Below, piece after piece: positions 40,015 through 47,550 of a DNA stretch of 51,268 bases (position 1 is the stretch's first letter; every line of letters begins with the position of its first letter). The DNA comes from a virus. Location of the stretch: the IMG/VR virus record IMGVR_UViG_3300031753_000297, positions 1 through 51,268 of that record; one strand, 5' to 3'. Position numbers and translations under genes: made by a program. Under the pieces are notes generated by a model. That model saw nothing but the letters and a program-made list of their open reading frames with translations. It did no database searches and was not told where the DNA came from.

Positions 40015-40293
40015 ATGTCGTTTTGGCAGTGGCTCGCGCATGTCTTCGGACTCGATAACCTCTCCGGCCCCTTTTATGGCTTCTGGTCAGGCGTCGGGAG
40101 CGATCTCGGCGAGCTAACGATCATCGGCGCCGCGCTCTCGATCTATTGGCGCCACACCTGCCACGTGAAGGGCTGCTACCGAATTGGTCGGCACTCCGTC
40201 GAGGGCACGCCGCACGTCGTCTGTCGAAAGCACCATCCGACCGGTGAACCAACGCACGAAGACATCCTTCGTCAGCACAAGGAGGCCCGCTAA
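40015..40293 (+). CDS. small membrane/zinc protein
   Basis: A 92-residue protein after a strong GGGGGAAAGGAG site. One hydrophobic helix (ELTIIGAALSIYW) is followed by a zinc-type HTCHVKGC and CRKHH cluster. I recognise this layout as recurring in phages of actinobacteria-like hosts, without known function. Confidence 0.55.
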   Translation: MSFWQWLAHVFGLDNLSGPFYGFWSGVGSDLGELTIIGAALSIYWRHTCHVKGCYRIGRHSVEGTPHVVCRKHHPTGEPTHEDILRQHKEAR

Positions 40294-40491
40294 GTGGCAA
40301 ACCTCGCTCTACGTCAAGCAGATTTCGCGGCCGCGGTCGCGGCCATGCAGACGGTCATCACGAATTCGGAGGCCGACATCGCCGCCGGTGACAGCGACGC
40401 ATTCGAGATCGGCCGCCTTCGCGATCGCGTCCAGAGCGCGGTTGTCGAGCTGGGGATCCTCAGCGGGGGCATCGACCAGCCGGGCAACTAA
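40294..40491 (+). CDS. 65-residue protein, paralogue of the one at 35752
   Basis: GTG start immediately after the previous stop. MANLALRQADFAAAVAAMQT begins a helical protein with AGDSDAFEIGRLRDRV, matching the small protein at 35752 at the same relative positions. It was probably duplicated. Function unknown. Confidence 0.6.
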   Translation: MANLALRQADFAAAVAAMQTVITNSEADIAAGDSDAFEIGRLRDRVQSAVVELGILSGGIDQPGN

Positions 40492-40498
40492 CCCTGTA

Positions 40499-40948
40499 AT
40501 GACGGATGTTGTCGAACGGTTTCTGAGGAAGATCGATTTCAATAGCAGCCCGAATGGCTGCTGGGTCTGGATGGCGTCAACAAGGCGGGATGGCTACGGC
40601 CAGTTCGGTATCGGCAAGCAACTCGGTTTCTCTCAGCCCGTCACCGTGGCTCATCGTGTTGCCTACGTAATTTTTGTTGGGCCAATTCCCGAGGGTCTAA
40701 CCCTCGATCACCTCTGCCGGAATCGGCAATGCGTGCGTCCGGCCCATCTCGAACCGGTGAGTCGATCGACGAACGTGCTGCGCGGCGTGGGCCTCGCAGC
40801 CGTGAATGCGGTCGCGACCGCATGTGCGAAAGGGCATCCGTTCAACGCCGCCAACACATACGTCCGTCCCGAGGGATGGAGAGACTGCCGCAGTTGCAAG
40901 CGGATGCGTCAGAGCAATTACCTAGAGCGCCTGAAGGAGGCCGCATGA
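40499..40948 (+). CDS. HNH_3-type (homing-like) endonuclease
   Basis: A 149-residue protein. AHRVAYVIFVGPIPEGLTLD, then HLCRNRQCVRPAHLEPVSRS, matches the HNH_3 family used by phage free-standing homing endonucleases. The H-N-H residues are all present. A C-terminal zinc-like CRSCKRM follows. It lies inside the head-gene block next to the protease, as such selfish genes often do. Confidence 0.85.
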   Translation: MTDVVERFLRKIDFNSSPNGCWVWMASTRRDGYGQFGIGKQLGFSQPVTVAHRVAYVIFVGPIPEGLTLDHLCRNRQCVRPAHLEPVSRSTNVLRGVGLAAVNAVATACAKGHPFNAANTYVRPEGWRDCRSCKRMRQSNYLERLKEAA

Positions 40949-42744
40949 AGAAAAAGACTCGCGCTGCGGCGATCGCCGTTCATCACACCGAAACCACGGA
41001 TACGGCCTGGGATGCCGGCGCGGCGGAGAAGGCGCTGGGTGACAGTCCGTCGGCGGCGGTCATCCGCGCGGAGTATGCATGGATCTCTGACAGTGCCGGC
41101 GACACGCCGACAAAATCAGATGGGAAATTCCCTCATCACGAAGCAGCTGACGGAGCTGTGGGTGATGCCAACACGAAGGGCTGCTCAGCCGGCGTGGCGG
41201 TGCTCAACGGCGGCCGCGGCGGCGCGGACATCCCTGATGGCGATCGCCAGGGCGTCTACGATCACCTGGCCGCTCACCTCAAGGACGCCGGCGTCGATGA
41301 GGTGCCGAAGCTCGAGTCGGCCACCGAGGCGGTCAGGCGTCGCCTGCAGGCCGGCATCGCCAAGCTGACCGAGGCCGGCCGCACGTTGTCAGCATCCAAC
41401 GAAGAGAAGCTCCGGACCGCGCTGAGCAATCTACAGGCTGTCCTCGACACGCTCGAGCCCGACGGCAACGGCGGCGACAGCGAGCCCGCCTCGGCTGATG
41501 AGGCGGCCAAGCGGAAGATCGCCGAGGCCTACTCTGCCTCGGCCTGGGACGCGAGCGACGGCGCCTACATCCTGGCGCAGCTGCTCTCGCTGATCAGTAG
41601 CGAGTCGGATGAGCCCGACCAGGTCGCCATGCTGACCGACGCCTTCAACTCGGTCAGCAAGTGGATCGCCGCCGAAGTGGCCGAGATCGCGACGCCCGAT
41701 GACCTCGAGGACTCGACCATGATTCCGTGGGAATCGCTGCGCAAGCAGCTCCCCGCGGGCGCGCAGCGGATCCGGGAGGGCGCCACGCGCGTCGCCGGCG
41801 ACGTCGTGCAACTGCTCGAGAAGGCGGTCGGCGACGACGGGACTGTGCCGATCAAGATCATCCAGCCCGGCTGGGGCGCGTCGGGCTACTACCCGGCGGC
41901 GGTGCTCGAGCGCGACGGCCCGAAAGTCTTCGCGGCCGGCACCAAGCAGTTCTGGGACCACGCCACGCTCACCGAGGACCTCGAACAGCCAGAGCGCTCG
42001 CTGCGTGACCTGGCCGCCGTGCTGGTCAGCGACGCCCGCTACGAGGCGGACGGACCCTCGGGGCCCGGACTCTATGCCGAGGCGAAAGTCTTCAGCGAGT
42101 TCGCGCCGGTGCTCGAGGAACTGGCGCCCTACATCGGGGTATCGATCGCCAGCCTGGCGATGGCCTCGCAGGGCGAAGCGGAAGGCAAGCGCGGCGTGAT
42201 CGTCGAGCGGCTGATCCCGGATCCGCTCAATTCCATCGACTACGTGACCACACCTGGAGCTGGCGGCCAGGTGTTGCAGCTGTTCGAAGCGGCTCGCCAG
42301 CGCCAGCAAACATCTCGTAACCAGGAGGTTGGTATGGATCCGACGATCGAAGAGTTGAAGAAGCGGCGCGAGGCGGAGAAGCTGCGGGCCGACCGGCTCG
42401 AGGAGGCGCTCATTTTGCGTGACGCCAAGGACCTCGTTCGGGTGAAGCTCGCCGCGGTCACCGCGGTGCCCGACGTCACCAAGGCTCGGCTCGCGCGCAC
42501 CCTGGTGGCCAATCCGCCCGTCAAGGACGGCAAGCTCGACGGCGAAGCGCTTGGGAAGGCGGTCGACGAGGCCGTTGCCCAGGAAGCCGAATACCTGGCG
42601 CAGGCCGGCGCCGGCCGGGTGCGTGGTTTCGGCCCGAGCAAGCCAGGCGGCGGCGATGGCGACAACAAGGAGCTCGTCGGGGCGTTCTCGCGCCTCGGTC
42701 TCAGCGAATCTGCGGCGAAGACCGCCGCGCAAGGGAGGCAGTAA
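40945..42744 (+). CDS. capsid maturation protease with fused scaffold
   Basis: A 599-residue protein overlapping the HNH stop. Residues 1-115 form a separate domain (EYAWISDS, GKFPHHEAADG, GVYDHLAAHLKDAG), then helical linkers. The protease domain lies at about 300-455, with IKIIQPGWGASGYYPAAVL, WDHATLTE and GLYAEAKVFSEFAP, and ends at a SIDYVTTPGAGG motif as in phage prohead proteases. From 463 (after Met) the rest is a helical scaffold. The His of WDH and a later Ser are candidates for the catalytic set. Context next to the decoration and capsid genes confirms it. Confidence 0.8.
   Translation: MKKKTRAAAIAVHHTETTDTAWDAGAAEKALGDSPSAAVIRAEYAWISDSAGDTPTKSDGKFPHHEAADGAVGDANTKGCSAGVAVLNGGRGGADIPDGDRQGVYDHLAAHLKDAGVDEVPKLESATEAVRRRLQAGIAKLTEAGRTLSASNEEKLRTALSNLQAVLDTLEPDGNGGDSEPASADEAAKRKIAEAYSASAWDASDGAYILAQLLSLISSESDEPDQVAMLTDAFNSVSKWIAAEVAEIATPDDLEDSTMIPWESLRKQLPAGAQRIREGATRVAGDVVQLLEKAVGDDGTVPIKIIQPGWGASGYYPAAVLERDGPKVFAAGTKQFWDHATLTEDLEQPERSLRDLAAVLVSDARYEADGPSGPGLYAEAKVFSEFAPVLEELAPYIGVSIASLAMASQGEAEGKRGVIVERLIPDPLNSIDYVTTPGAGGQVLQLFEAARQRQQTSRNQEVGMDPTIEELKKRREAEKLRADRLEEALILRDAKDLVRVKLAAVTAVPDVTKARLARTLVANPPVKDGKLDGEALGKAVDEAVAQEAEYLAQAGAGRVRGFGPSKPGGGDGDNKELVGAFSRLGLSESAAKTAAQGRQ
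41721..41735. repeat. GATTCCG-N-CGGAATC palindrome family, copy 6 (variant)
   Basis: GATTCCGTGGGAATC, one mismatch. It lies within the protease gene near the boundary of the protease domain. Confidence 0.45.
42334..42744 (+). CDS. nested in-frame scaffold protein
   Basis: Within the protease gene an ATG at 42334, in frame, is preceded by AGGAGG at 42323-42328, five bases away, a far better site than expected by chance in a coding sequence. Translation from it gives a 136-residue helical protein (MDPTIEELKKRREAEKLRAD) with a Gly-rich end, the classic size and composition of a scaffold. The arrangement equals lambda C/Nu3, in which the scaffold is made separately from an internal start. Confidence 0.6.
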   Translation: MDPTIEELKKRREAEKLRADRLEEALILRDAKDLVRVKLAAVTAVPDVTKARLARTLVANPPVKDGKLDGEALGKAVDEAVAQEAEYLAQAGAGRVRGFGPSKPGGGDGDNKELVGAFSRLGLSESAAKTAAQGRQ

Positions 42745-42747
42745 GCC

Positions 42748-43107
42748 ATGGCTGGCAACCGGACTCGTATTTTCGGGCGGCGCCTGAACCTGGCCGTCAC
42801 TGACGGCGGGGTGAACTCGGGCGATCCGTGCCTTGTTGGCCAGATCTCCGGCGTCGCGGAGACGCCCAAGGACGCCAACGGCAACTGCATCGTGTCCCGC
42901 GAGGGCGTCTACAACCTGAGCGTGAAGGGCACGAACGGCGCCGGCGTGGCGGTGGCCGTGGGTGACAAGCTCTTCTACACCGTCGCCAACACGCCAAAGA
43001 TCGACAAGACCGCCTCGGGCGTCTTCTTCGGCTACGCCCTGGGCACTGTCGGCTCGGGCGCGACGGCGACGATCCCGGTCGATCTCAGCGGCGGCAGCTT
43101 TAGCTAA
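42748..43107 (+). CDS. capsid decoration protein (DUF2190-like)
   Basis: A 119-residue beta-rich protein between scaffold and major capsid. VGQISGVAETPKDANGNCIV and GVYNLSVKGTNGAGVAVAVG with GDKLFYT match the DUF2190 capsid-cement family, which stabilises heads. Confidence 0.75.
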   Translation: MAGNRTRIFGRRLNLAVTDGGVNSGDPCLVGQISGVAETPKDANGNCIVSREGVYNLSVKGTNGAGVAVAVGDKLFYTVANTPKIDKTASGVFFGYALGTVGSGATATIPVDLSGGSFS

Positions 43108-43131
43108 AGAGGGAGGTCACAAACACCAGCC

Positions 43132-44325
43132 ATGGAATTTCTTGACGTCATCGACACCATCCAGGCCGAGGAGGCCTCGGTCCAGCGGCTGTTCGCTGGG
43201 GAGGGCGCGCGCGTGCGGAATGGCCATCGCGGGCCAGACTACGCGCGCAGGCTCACCGAGACCGCCAAGTTCGTCGCCGAGATCTACGAGGGACGCCGGC
43301 CGCTCTACCACCTCCGTGAGGCGCTGGGCACCGCCGATTTCCCGCTGCTCTTCGGCGACGTCATCGACCGGCAGCTGCTGGCTCGGTATGCGGAGACGCA
43401 GCCGACCTACACCAAGTACTGCAAGGTCGACCGCACCATCCCGGACTTCCGGACGGTGAAGCGCTTCGCGATCGATGGCTCCGAGGCGGTGTTGCCGGCC
43501 GTCGGCCAGCTCGAGGAGTACCCCGAGTCGAAGCTCTCCGACACCGTGTACAGCTACACGGTCGGGAAGTTCGGCCGGAAGGTCCCGCTGATGTGGGAGT
43601 CGATCATCAACGATGACCTCGGTGCCTTCCGCGATCTGCCGGACCGTCTCGCCCGGGCCGCGCGGCGCTCGGAAGAGAAGTTCGCGACCCAACTTTTCGT
43701 CGACGCCAACGGCCCGCATGCGTCGTTCTACACCGTGGGCAACGCGAACAAGATCAACCCCACGAACGCGGGCGGTAACTTCACCGTCGTGAACCCCGCG
43801 CTCTCGATCACCGGGCTGCAGGAAGGCTTTGCCGTTCTGGCCAACCAGAAAGACGTCGACGGCGAGCCGATCGAGATCGACGCCGTCCACCTCGTGGTTC
43901 CGCCGGCGCTCGAGGTTGTCGCGCTGAACATCCTCCACGCGACCGAGCTGTGGATCGTCGGCGATGGCGGCGGCGGCACGGCCAACCAGCAGGTCCACGT
44001 GGCCAACTGGATGCGCAACCGGTTGACCCTGTCGGTCAACTACTACATCCCGCTGGTCGCGACGACCAACGGAAACACCAGCTGGTTCCTCATCGCGGAT
44101 CCGGCCTCTGGACGTCCGGCGCTCGAGATGGGCTTCCTGCGCGGGCACGACACGCCCGAGATCTTCATGAAGGAAGCGAACTCGATCCGCGTCGGCGGCG
44201 GGTCGATCGATCCGAGCCAGGGCGACTTCGAAGCCGATGCCGTGACCTACAAGATCCGGCACGTGTTCGGCGGGGCCCGCGAGGACTTCCGCGTCACCGC
44301 GGCCAGCAACGGCGCCAACGCCTAA
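43132..44325 (+). CDS. major capsid protein
   Basis: A 397-residue protein of HK97-fold size and position, following protease, scaffold and decoration. The N-terminal region (res 1-60) is helical; the main part alternates alpha and beta with GKFGRKVPLMWESIINDDLG typical of Mu-like/HK97-fold capsids. It ends with GG-rich and hydrophobic strands. Not one diagnostic motif, but context is strong. Confidence 0.85.
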   Translation: MEFLDVIDTIQAEEASVQRLFAGEGARVRNGHRGPDYARRLTETAKFVAEIYEGRRPLYHLREALGTADFPLLFGDVIDRQLLARYAETQPTYTKYCKVDRTIPDFRTVKRFAIDGSEAVLPAVGQLEEYPESKLSDTVYSYTVGKFGRKVPLMWESIINDDLGAFRDLPDRLARAARRSEEKFATQLFVDANGPHASFYTVGNANKINPTNAGGNFTVVNPALSITGLQEGFAVLANQKDVDGEPIEIDAVHLVVPPALEVVALNILHATELWIVGDGGGGTANQQVHVANWMRNRLTLSVNYYIPLVATTNGNTSWFLIADPASGRPALEMGFLRGHDTPEIFMKEANSIRVGGGSIDPSQGDFEADAVTYKIRHVFGGAREDFRVTAASNGANA

Positions 44326-44326
44326 C

Positions 44327-44575
44327 GTGGCGAGCTCGAGGCGACTCGGCCTGCCGGAACCCATCAGCGACCTGAGCGGGGTTGCGGCACGGCTCGACAT
44401 TCTCATCGATCAGCAAGACGAGATCCTGGCGGCCCTCACCGGCCGCCAGGCCTCGCCGCCTTCGGCGCTGGGCACCATTCGGGTGCGCGAGCCAGAGATG
44501 CCGTCGGCGGCCAGCTCGGCCGCGCCATGGCCAGTAGATTCCGGAATCAAGGGGCGACGACGCCGAGGGAGGTAG
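44327..44575 (+). CDS. small head-block protein
   Basis: An 82-residue protein with GTG start directly after the capsid stop. Helical central part (VAARLDILIDQQDEILAALT) and basic tail (KGRRRRGR). A connector or capsid accessory is plausible. A palindrome lies near its end (44537). Confidence 0.5.
   Translation: MASSRRLGLPEPISDLSGVAARLDILIDQQDEILAALTGRQASPPSALGTIRVREPEMPSAASSAAPWPVDSGIKGRRRRGR
44537..44548. repeat. GATTCC-GGAATC palindrome, copy 7 (short form)
   Basis: GATTCCGGAATC, the same arms without the spacer bases, near the end of the small gene after the capsid gene. Confidence 0.45.
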
Positions 44576-44578
44576 TCC

Positions 44579-44971
44579 GTGAGCTTCACTTACGACGCCT
44601 CCACGCCGGCGGGCAAGGTCCGGCTGCTCTGCACCGATCGCGACTCGAATAACCAGGCCTTCCAGGACGACGAGATCCAGGCGTTCCTCGATCTCAATGG
44701 CCAGAGCATCATCCTGGCGGCCGCGCAGGCGCTCGACCAGCTGGCCTCAAACGAGGCCTTTATCCAGGGCAAGATCAAGCTCGAGAACCTGGAGACCGAC
44801 GGTACCGCGCTGGCGGCCGCCCTCCGGGCCCAGGCGGACAAGCTGCAGAAGCAGTACGCCGAGGGCATCGGTGATCCGACGGATCCAGGCTATGACTATG
44901 CCGAGCAGCTGCTCGACGTCTTCAGCGAGCGCCAGATCTGGATCAACCGCAGCCTGCGGCAGCAGATCTAA
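44579..44971 (+). CDS. head-tail connector (adaptor) protein
   Basis: A 130-residue protein with GTG start. The order after capsid, size and helical composition (DDEIQAFLDLNGQSIILAAA) match gp6/gp15-like adaptors that sit under the portal. Confidence 0.7.
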   Translation: MSFTYDASTPAGKVRLLCTDRDSNNQAFQDDEIQAFLDLNGQSIILAAAQALDQLASNEAFIQGKIKLENLETDGTALAAALRAQADKLQKQYAEGIGDPTDPGYDYAEQLLDVFSERQIWINRSLRQQI

Positions 44972-45360
44972 TGCCCCGCACCTCGATCGTTGACCCGCGG
45001 ATGCCGGCGAGGCTACGCCAGCGGTTCCTCAACACGCCGGTCACCATCCAGCAGTATGTCGATGTCCCGGACGGCGCCGGCGGTTCGGCGCGGACCTGGG
45101 TGACCTACAAGACGGCCAAGGCAGCCATTACCTCGAGGCCTGTCCGTAAAGAACCGCCCACTGGCGAGCGGCTGCAGCTCGAGATCATCCACTTCGTGGT
45201 CGTCGAGTACGACAGCGGAATCACGGCCAAGATGCGGGTTCTCGAAGGCGTCCGGATTCTGGAGATCCTGGGCATCGAGGACTTCGGTGAGCAGAAGCTC
45301 TTCCTGGGGCTCGATTGCCAGGAGCGGGGCCAGGTCTCGACCGCGCCCTGGGACGCATGA
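44971..45360 (+). CDS. head closure / head-tail joining protein
   Basis: A 129-residue protein. RQRFLNTPVTIQQYVDVPDG opens a beta-rich fold of the SPP1 gp16 / HK97 head-tail joining type; LRVLEGVRILEILGI-like strands follow. It shares one base with the adaptor stop. Confidence 0.75.
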   Translation: MPRTSIVDPRMPARLRQRFLNTPVTIQQYVDVPDGAGGSARTWVTYKTAKAAITSRPVRKEPPTGERLQLEIIHFVVVEYDSGITAKMRVLEGVRILEILGIEDFGEQKLFLGLDCQERGQVSTAPWDA

Positions 45361-45695
45361 GCACGCGCATCGTCGACCTCACCCCCGAGGTTCTCAAGAT
45401 GATCGAAGTCAACGCGGTACGTGGCGTCCAGAAGGCCGCCGACGTGGTGCTGCGCGAGGTCGAGTCTCGCACGCCCGTCAATACCGGCGCCGGCGAACGG
45501 AGCTATCACGTCGCCACGGATCCGGACGATCCGACCAAGGCCTATGTCACCAACACCGATGCGACGTCCTACCTCAAGTACGTCGAGCAGGGGACCAGCA
45601 AGATGGCGGCCCGGCCGCACATGGTCCCCGGCGCCGAGGCCGCGAGCAACGAGGCAACGGCCGCGCTGGCGGAAACCCTCAGGGAAACCGTCTGA
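45357..45695 (+). CDS. tail completion protein (HK97 gp10-like)
   Basis: A 112-residue protein from the ATG at 45357. VLREVESRTPVNTGAGERSY and YLKYVEQGTSKMAARPHM are the family's hallmark: a helix followed by the 'T-P-x-x-T-G' and 'G-T-x-x-x-x-a-R-P' motifs of HK97 gp10 neck proteins. Confidence 0.85.
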   Translation: MSTRIVDLTPEVLKMIEVNAVRGVQKAADVVLREVESRTPVNTGAGERSYHVATDPDDPTKAYVTNTDATSYLKYVEQGTSKMAARPHMVPGAEAASNEATAALAETLRETV

Positions 45696-46097
45696 GTGGC
45701 GGCCCCGCTCTACGCCGTCCAGCAGGCCATCTTTACGGTCTTGACCGGCGACTCCACCCTGTCGGGCAAGGTGCAGGGCGTTCTTGACAACGTCCCTGAC
45801 GAGCAGGCCTTCCCCTACATCGTGATCGGGGCTGCCGTCGCCACGCCGGATGACACCCACGACCACGAAGGCTGGCAGATTGTCTGCCCGATCGATACCT
45901 GGAGCCAGGCGCGCGGCAACAAGGAAGTGGAGTCGATCCAGGCCGACCTCGATCGTCTGCTCCACCACCAGGTCCTGCCGGTGAGCGGCGCGACCTGGAT
46001 CTATTCGCGCTGTGACTACGCGGAGCCAATCCGGGATCCCGACGGCATCACGCGCCACATGAACGCCCGCTACCGGATCTGGGTGCAGGTCCCCTGA
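45696..46097 (+). CDS. tail terminator (DUF3168 family)
   Basis: A 133-residue protein with GTG start. Size, position after gp10-like protein and AIFTVLTGDSTLSGKVQGVL / YIVIGAAVATPDDTHDHEGW fit DUF3168, lambda-gpU-like tail terminator that caps the tail tube. Confidence 0.8.
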   Translation: MAAPLYAVQQAIFTVLTGDSTLSGKVQGVLDNVPDEQAFPYIVIGAAVATPDDTHDHEGWQIVCPIDTWSQARGNKEVESIQADLDRLLHHQVLPVSGATWIYSRCDYAEPIRDPDGITRHMNARYRIWVQVP

Positions 46098-46108
46098 AGG
46101 AGGTCCTC

Positions 46109-46354
46109 GTGGACGAAGCAACCGAGGCTCCGGCCTCTCCGACTGCCTATTACGACGTCGGGACGTGGCGCGGCCTGCCGCACTACGAGTGCCGGCGGTG
46201 CCCCGTCGACGCGCTCGACCAGGTCGCGATCGAGATGCACCTGATGCGCGATCACCCCGAGCTCTTCGAGAAGCCGAAGCCCCCACCCCCGAGCGAAAAC
46301 GACGGCGAACCGCCGGCGCCGATTCCGGCGGAATCATCCGAGCAGGAGGCCTAG
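46109..46354 (+). CDS. small protein with C2H2-like motif
   Basis: An 81-residue protein with GTG start. HYECRRCPVDALDQVAIEMH, then LMRDHPELFE, gives C-x2-C-x13-H-x4-H, a zinc-finger-like site. Its last 37 residues are repeated, with changes, at the end of the next gene product, because its 3' end belongs to a duplicated 402-bp unit. Confidence 0.6.
   Translation: MDEATEAPASPTAYYDVGTWRGLPHYECRRCPVDALDQVAIEMHLMRDHPELFEKPKPPPPSENDGEPPAPIPAESSEQEA
46321..46335. repeat. GATTCCG-N-CGGAATC palindrome, copy 8
   Basis: Exact GATTCCGGCGGAATC near the 3' end of the gene at 46109. It lies inside the duplicated unit. Confidence 0.6.
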
Positions 46355-46756
46355 ATGCCCCGTACAGTCCTGACAAAGACGCTCGTGCCCGTCGAGGTCG
46401 GCATCGTCGCCGGCACGGCGGTCACATGGACCGCGGCCGACGTCGGCAACCTCAATCAGTTCCCATTGACCGGGACCGAGATCGTGATCGCCTGGAACAC
46501 TGATGGCGCCGGCGCGCACAACGTCACGATCACCTCGGTCGGCGACGCCAAGGGTCGGAAGGGCGATATCACGACCGACAGCGTCCCGACCAACGGGTTC
46601 AAGGTTTACTGCCGGCACTCGGTCGATGCCTGGCGGCAGACCGTCATGCGTGATCACCCCGAGCTCTTCGAGACGCCAAAGCCCGCGCCCCAAAACGAAA
46701 ACGACGGCGAGCCGCCAGCGCCGATTCCGGCGGAATTATCCGAGCAGGAGGCCTAG
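46355..46756 (+). CDS. chimeric virion protein made by duplication
   Basis: A 133-residue protein. Residues 1-97 match the next gene product (EVGIVAGTAVTWTAADVGN, HNVTITSVGDAKGRKGDITT). Residues 98-133 (MRDHPELFETPKPAP...) instead match the end of the protein at 46109. So this gene is a fusion of the front of one gene with the back of another, exactly at the border of the tandem duplication. It lacks the last 20 residues of the next gene's product. The front is an Ig-like beta domain seen in phage structural proteins. Confidence 0.6.
   Translation: MPRTVLTKTLVPVEVGIVAGTAVTWTAADVGNLNQFPLTGTEIVIAWNTDGAGAHNVTITSVGDAKGRKGDITTDSVPTNGFKVYCRHSVDAWRQTVMRDHPELFETPKPAPQNENDGEPPAPIPAELSEQEA
46723..46737. 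repeat. GATTCCG-N-CGGAATC palindrome family, copy 9 (variant)
   Basis: GATTCCGGCGGAATT, duplicated copy of site 8 with one change in the outermost pair. Confidence 0.5.
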
Positions 46757-47113
46757 ATGCCCCGGACAACCCTCACCAAGACATCCGTGCCCACCGAGGT
46801 CGGCATTGTGGCCGGCACTGCGGTCACCTGGACCGCAGCCGATGTTGGCAACGGTAACCAGTTCCCATTGACCGGAACGGAGGTCGTCGTCGCCTGGAAT
46901 ACCGATGGCGCCGGCGCGCACAACGTCACGATCACCTCGGTCGGCGACGCCAAGGGTCGGAAGGGCGATATCACGACCGACAGCGTCCCGACCAACGGGT
47001 TCAAGGTTTACTGCCGGCACTCGGTCGATGCCTGGCGGCAGACCGACGGCAACCTCTACCTGTCGGCCGACAACGCCTTGATCAAGTTCGCGATCCTGCA
47101 GCTGCCCTTCTGA
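46757..47113 (+). CDS. virion structural protein (Ig-like)
   Basis: A 118-residue beta-rich protein; AHNVTITSVGDAKGRKGDIT and the C-terminal DGNLYLSADNALIKFAILQL form a compact domain. The intact parent of the chimeric gene upstream. It lies between the tail terminator and the tail tube gene. Confidence 0.65.
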   Translation: MPRTTLTKTSVPTEVGIVAGTAVTWTAADVGNGNQFPLTGTEVVVAWNTDGAGAHNVTITSVGDAKGRKGDITTDSVPTNGFKVYCRHSVDAWRQTDGNLYLSADNALIKFAILQLPF

Positions 47114-47139
47114 GCGGCGGGAACCACAAGGAGGTATAG

Positions 47140-47550
47140 ATGTCCAACGCGGTTTTCGCACGCGGCACGCTGCTCAAGATCGACGATGGCGCCGGCAACT
47201 ACACGACCATCCCCGAGTGCATGAACATCAAGGGCCCGGCCCTGGTCCTGGACACGGTCGACGTGACCAACCATGACAGCCCGTCCGGTGCCAAGGAGTT
47301 CATCGGCGGCCTTCTCGATGGCGGCACAGTGACGGCGGACATCAACTTCCAGCCGAGCAACGCCGTGCACAAGCAGCTCTACGGCGACATGTTCAACCGG
47401 GTCAAGCGCAACTTCAAGCTGGTCTACCCGGACACCTCGACCGACACCTTCGTCGCGCTGGTCACGAAGTTCGATCCGAGCGCCAGTGAGAAGGATCGCC
47501 TGCTGACCGCGCTCGAGCTGCGCATCACCGGCTGGCCGACCCTGCCGTGA
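47140..47550 (+). CDS. major tail (tube) protein
   Basis: A 136-residue protein after GGAGG. LKIDDGAGNYTTIPECMNIK, LDTVDVTNHDSPSGAKEFIG and LLDGGTVTADINFQPSN follow the tail-tube family pattern (start 'G...l...d', 'D.T...S...e'). Position before the chaperone and tape measure fits. Confidence 0.85.
   Translation: MSNAVFARGTLLKIDDGAGNYTTIPECMNIKGPALVLDTVDVTNHDSPSGAKEFIGGLLDGGTVTADINFQPSNAVHKQLYGDMFNRVKRNFKLVYPDTSTDTFVALVTKFDPSASEKDRLLTALELRITGWPTLP

Larger units (their letters stand above)
46244..47047. repeat. 402-bp tandem duplication
   Basis: Two units of 402 bases, 46244-46645 and 46646-47047, each covering the 3' end of one gene plus the start of the next. Copies are about 140 bp identical at the 3' end but clearly diverged further 5', which suggests either gene conversion or a recent partial copy. 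Confidence 0.7.

Noticed and set aside
41431-42732. 433-codon minus-strand frame
   Set aside because: Shadow of the capsid protease/scaffold gene; composition is Arg/Val/Gly low-information and no family motif is present.
43117-44406. 429-codon minus-strand frame
   Set aside because: Complete antisense of the major capsid gene; no start signal or motif.
45105-46376. 423-codon minus-strand frame
   Set aside because: Spans several connector genes on the other strand, which have family motifs.
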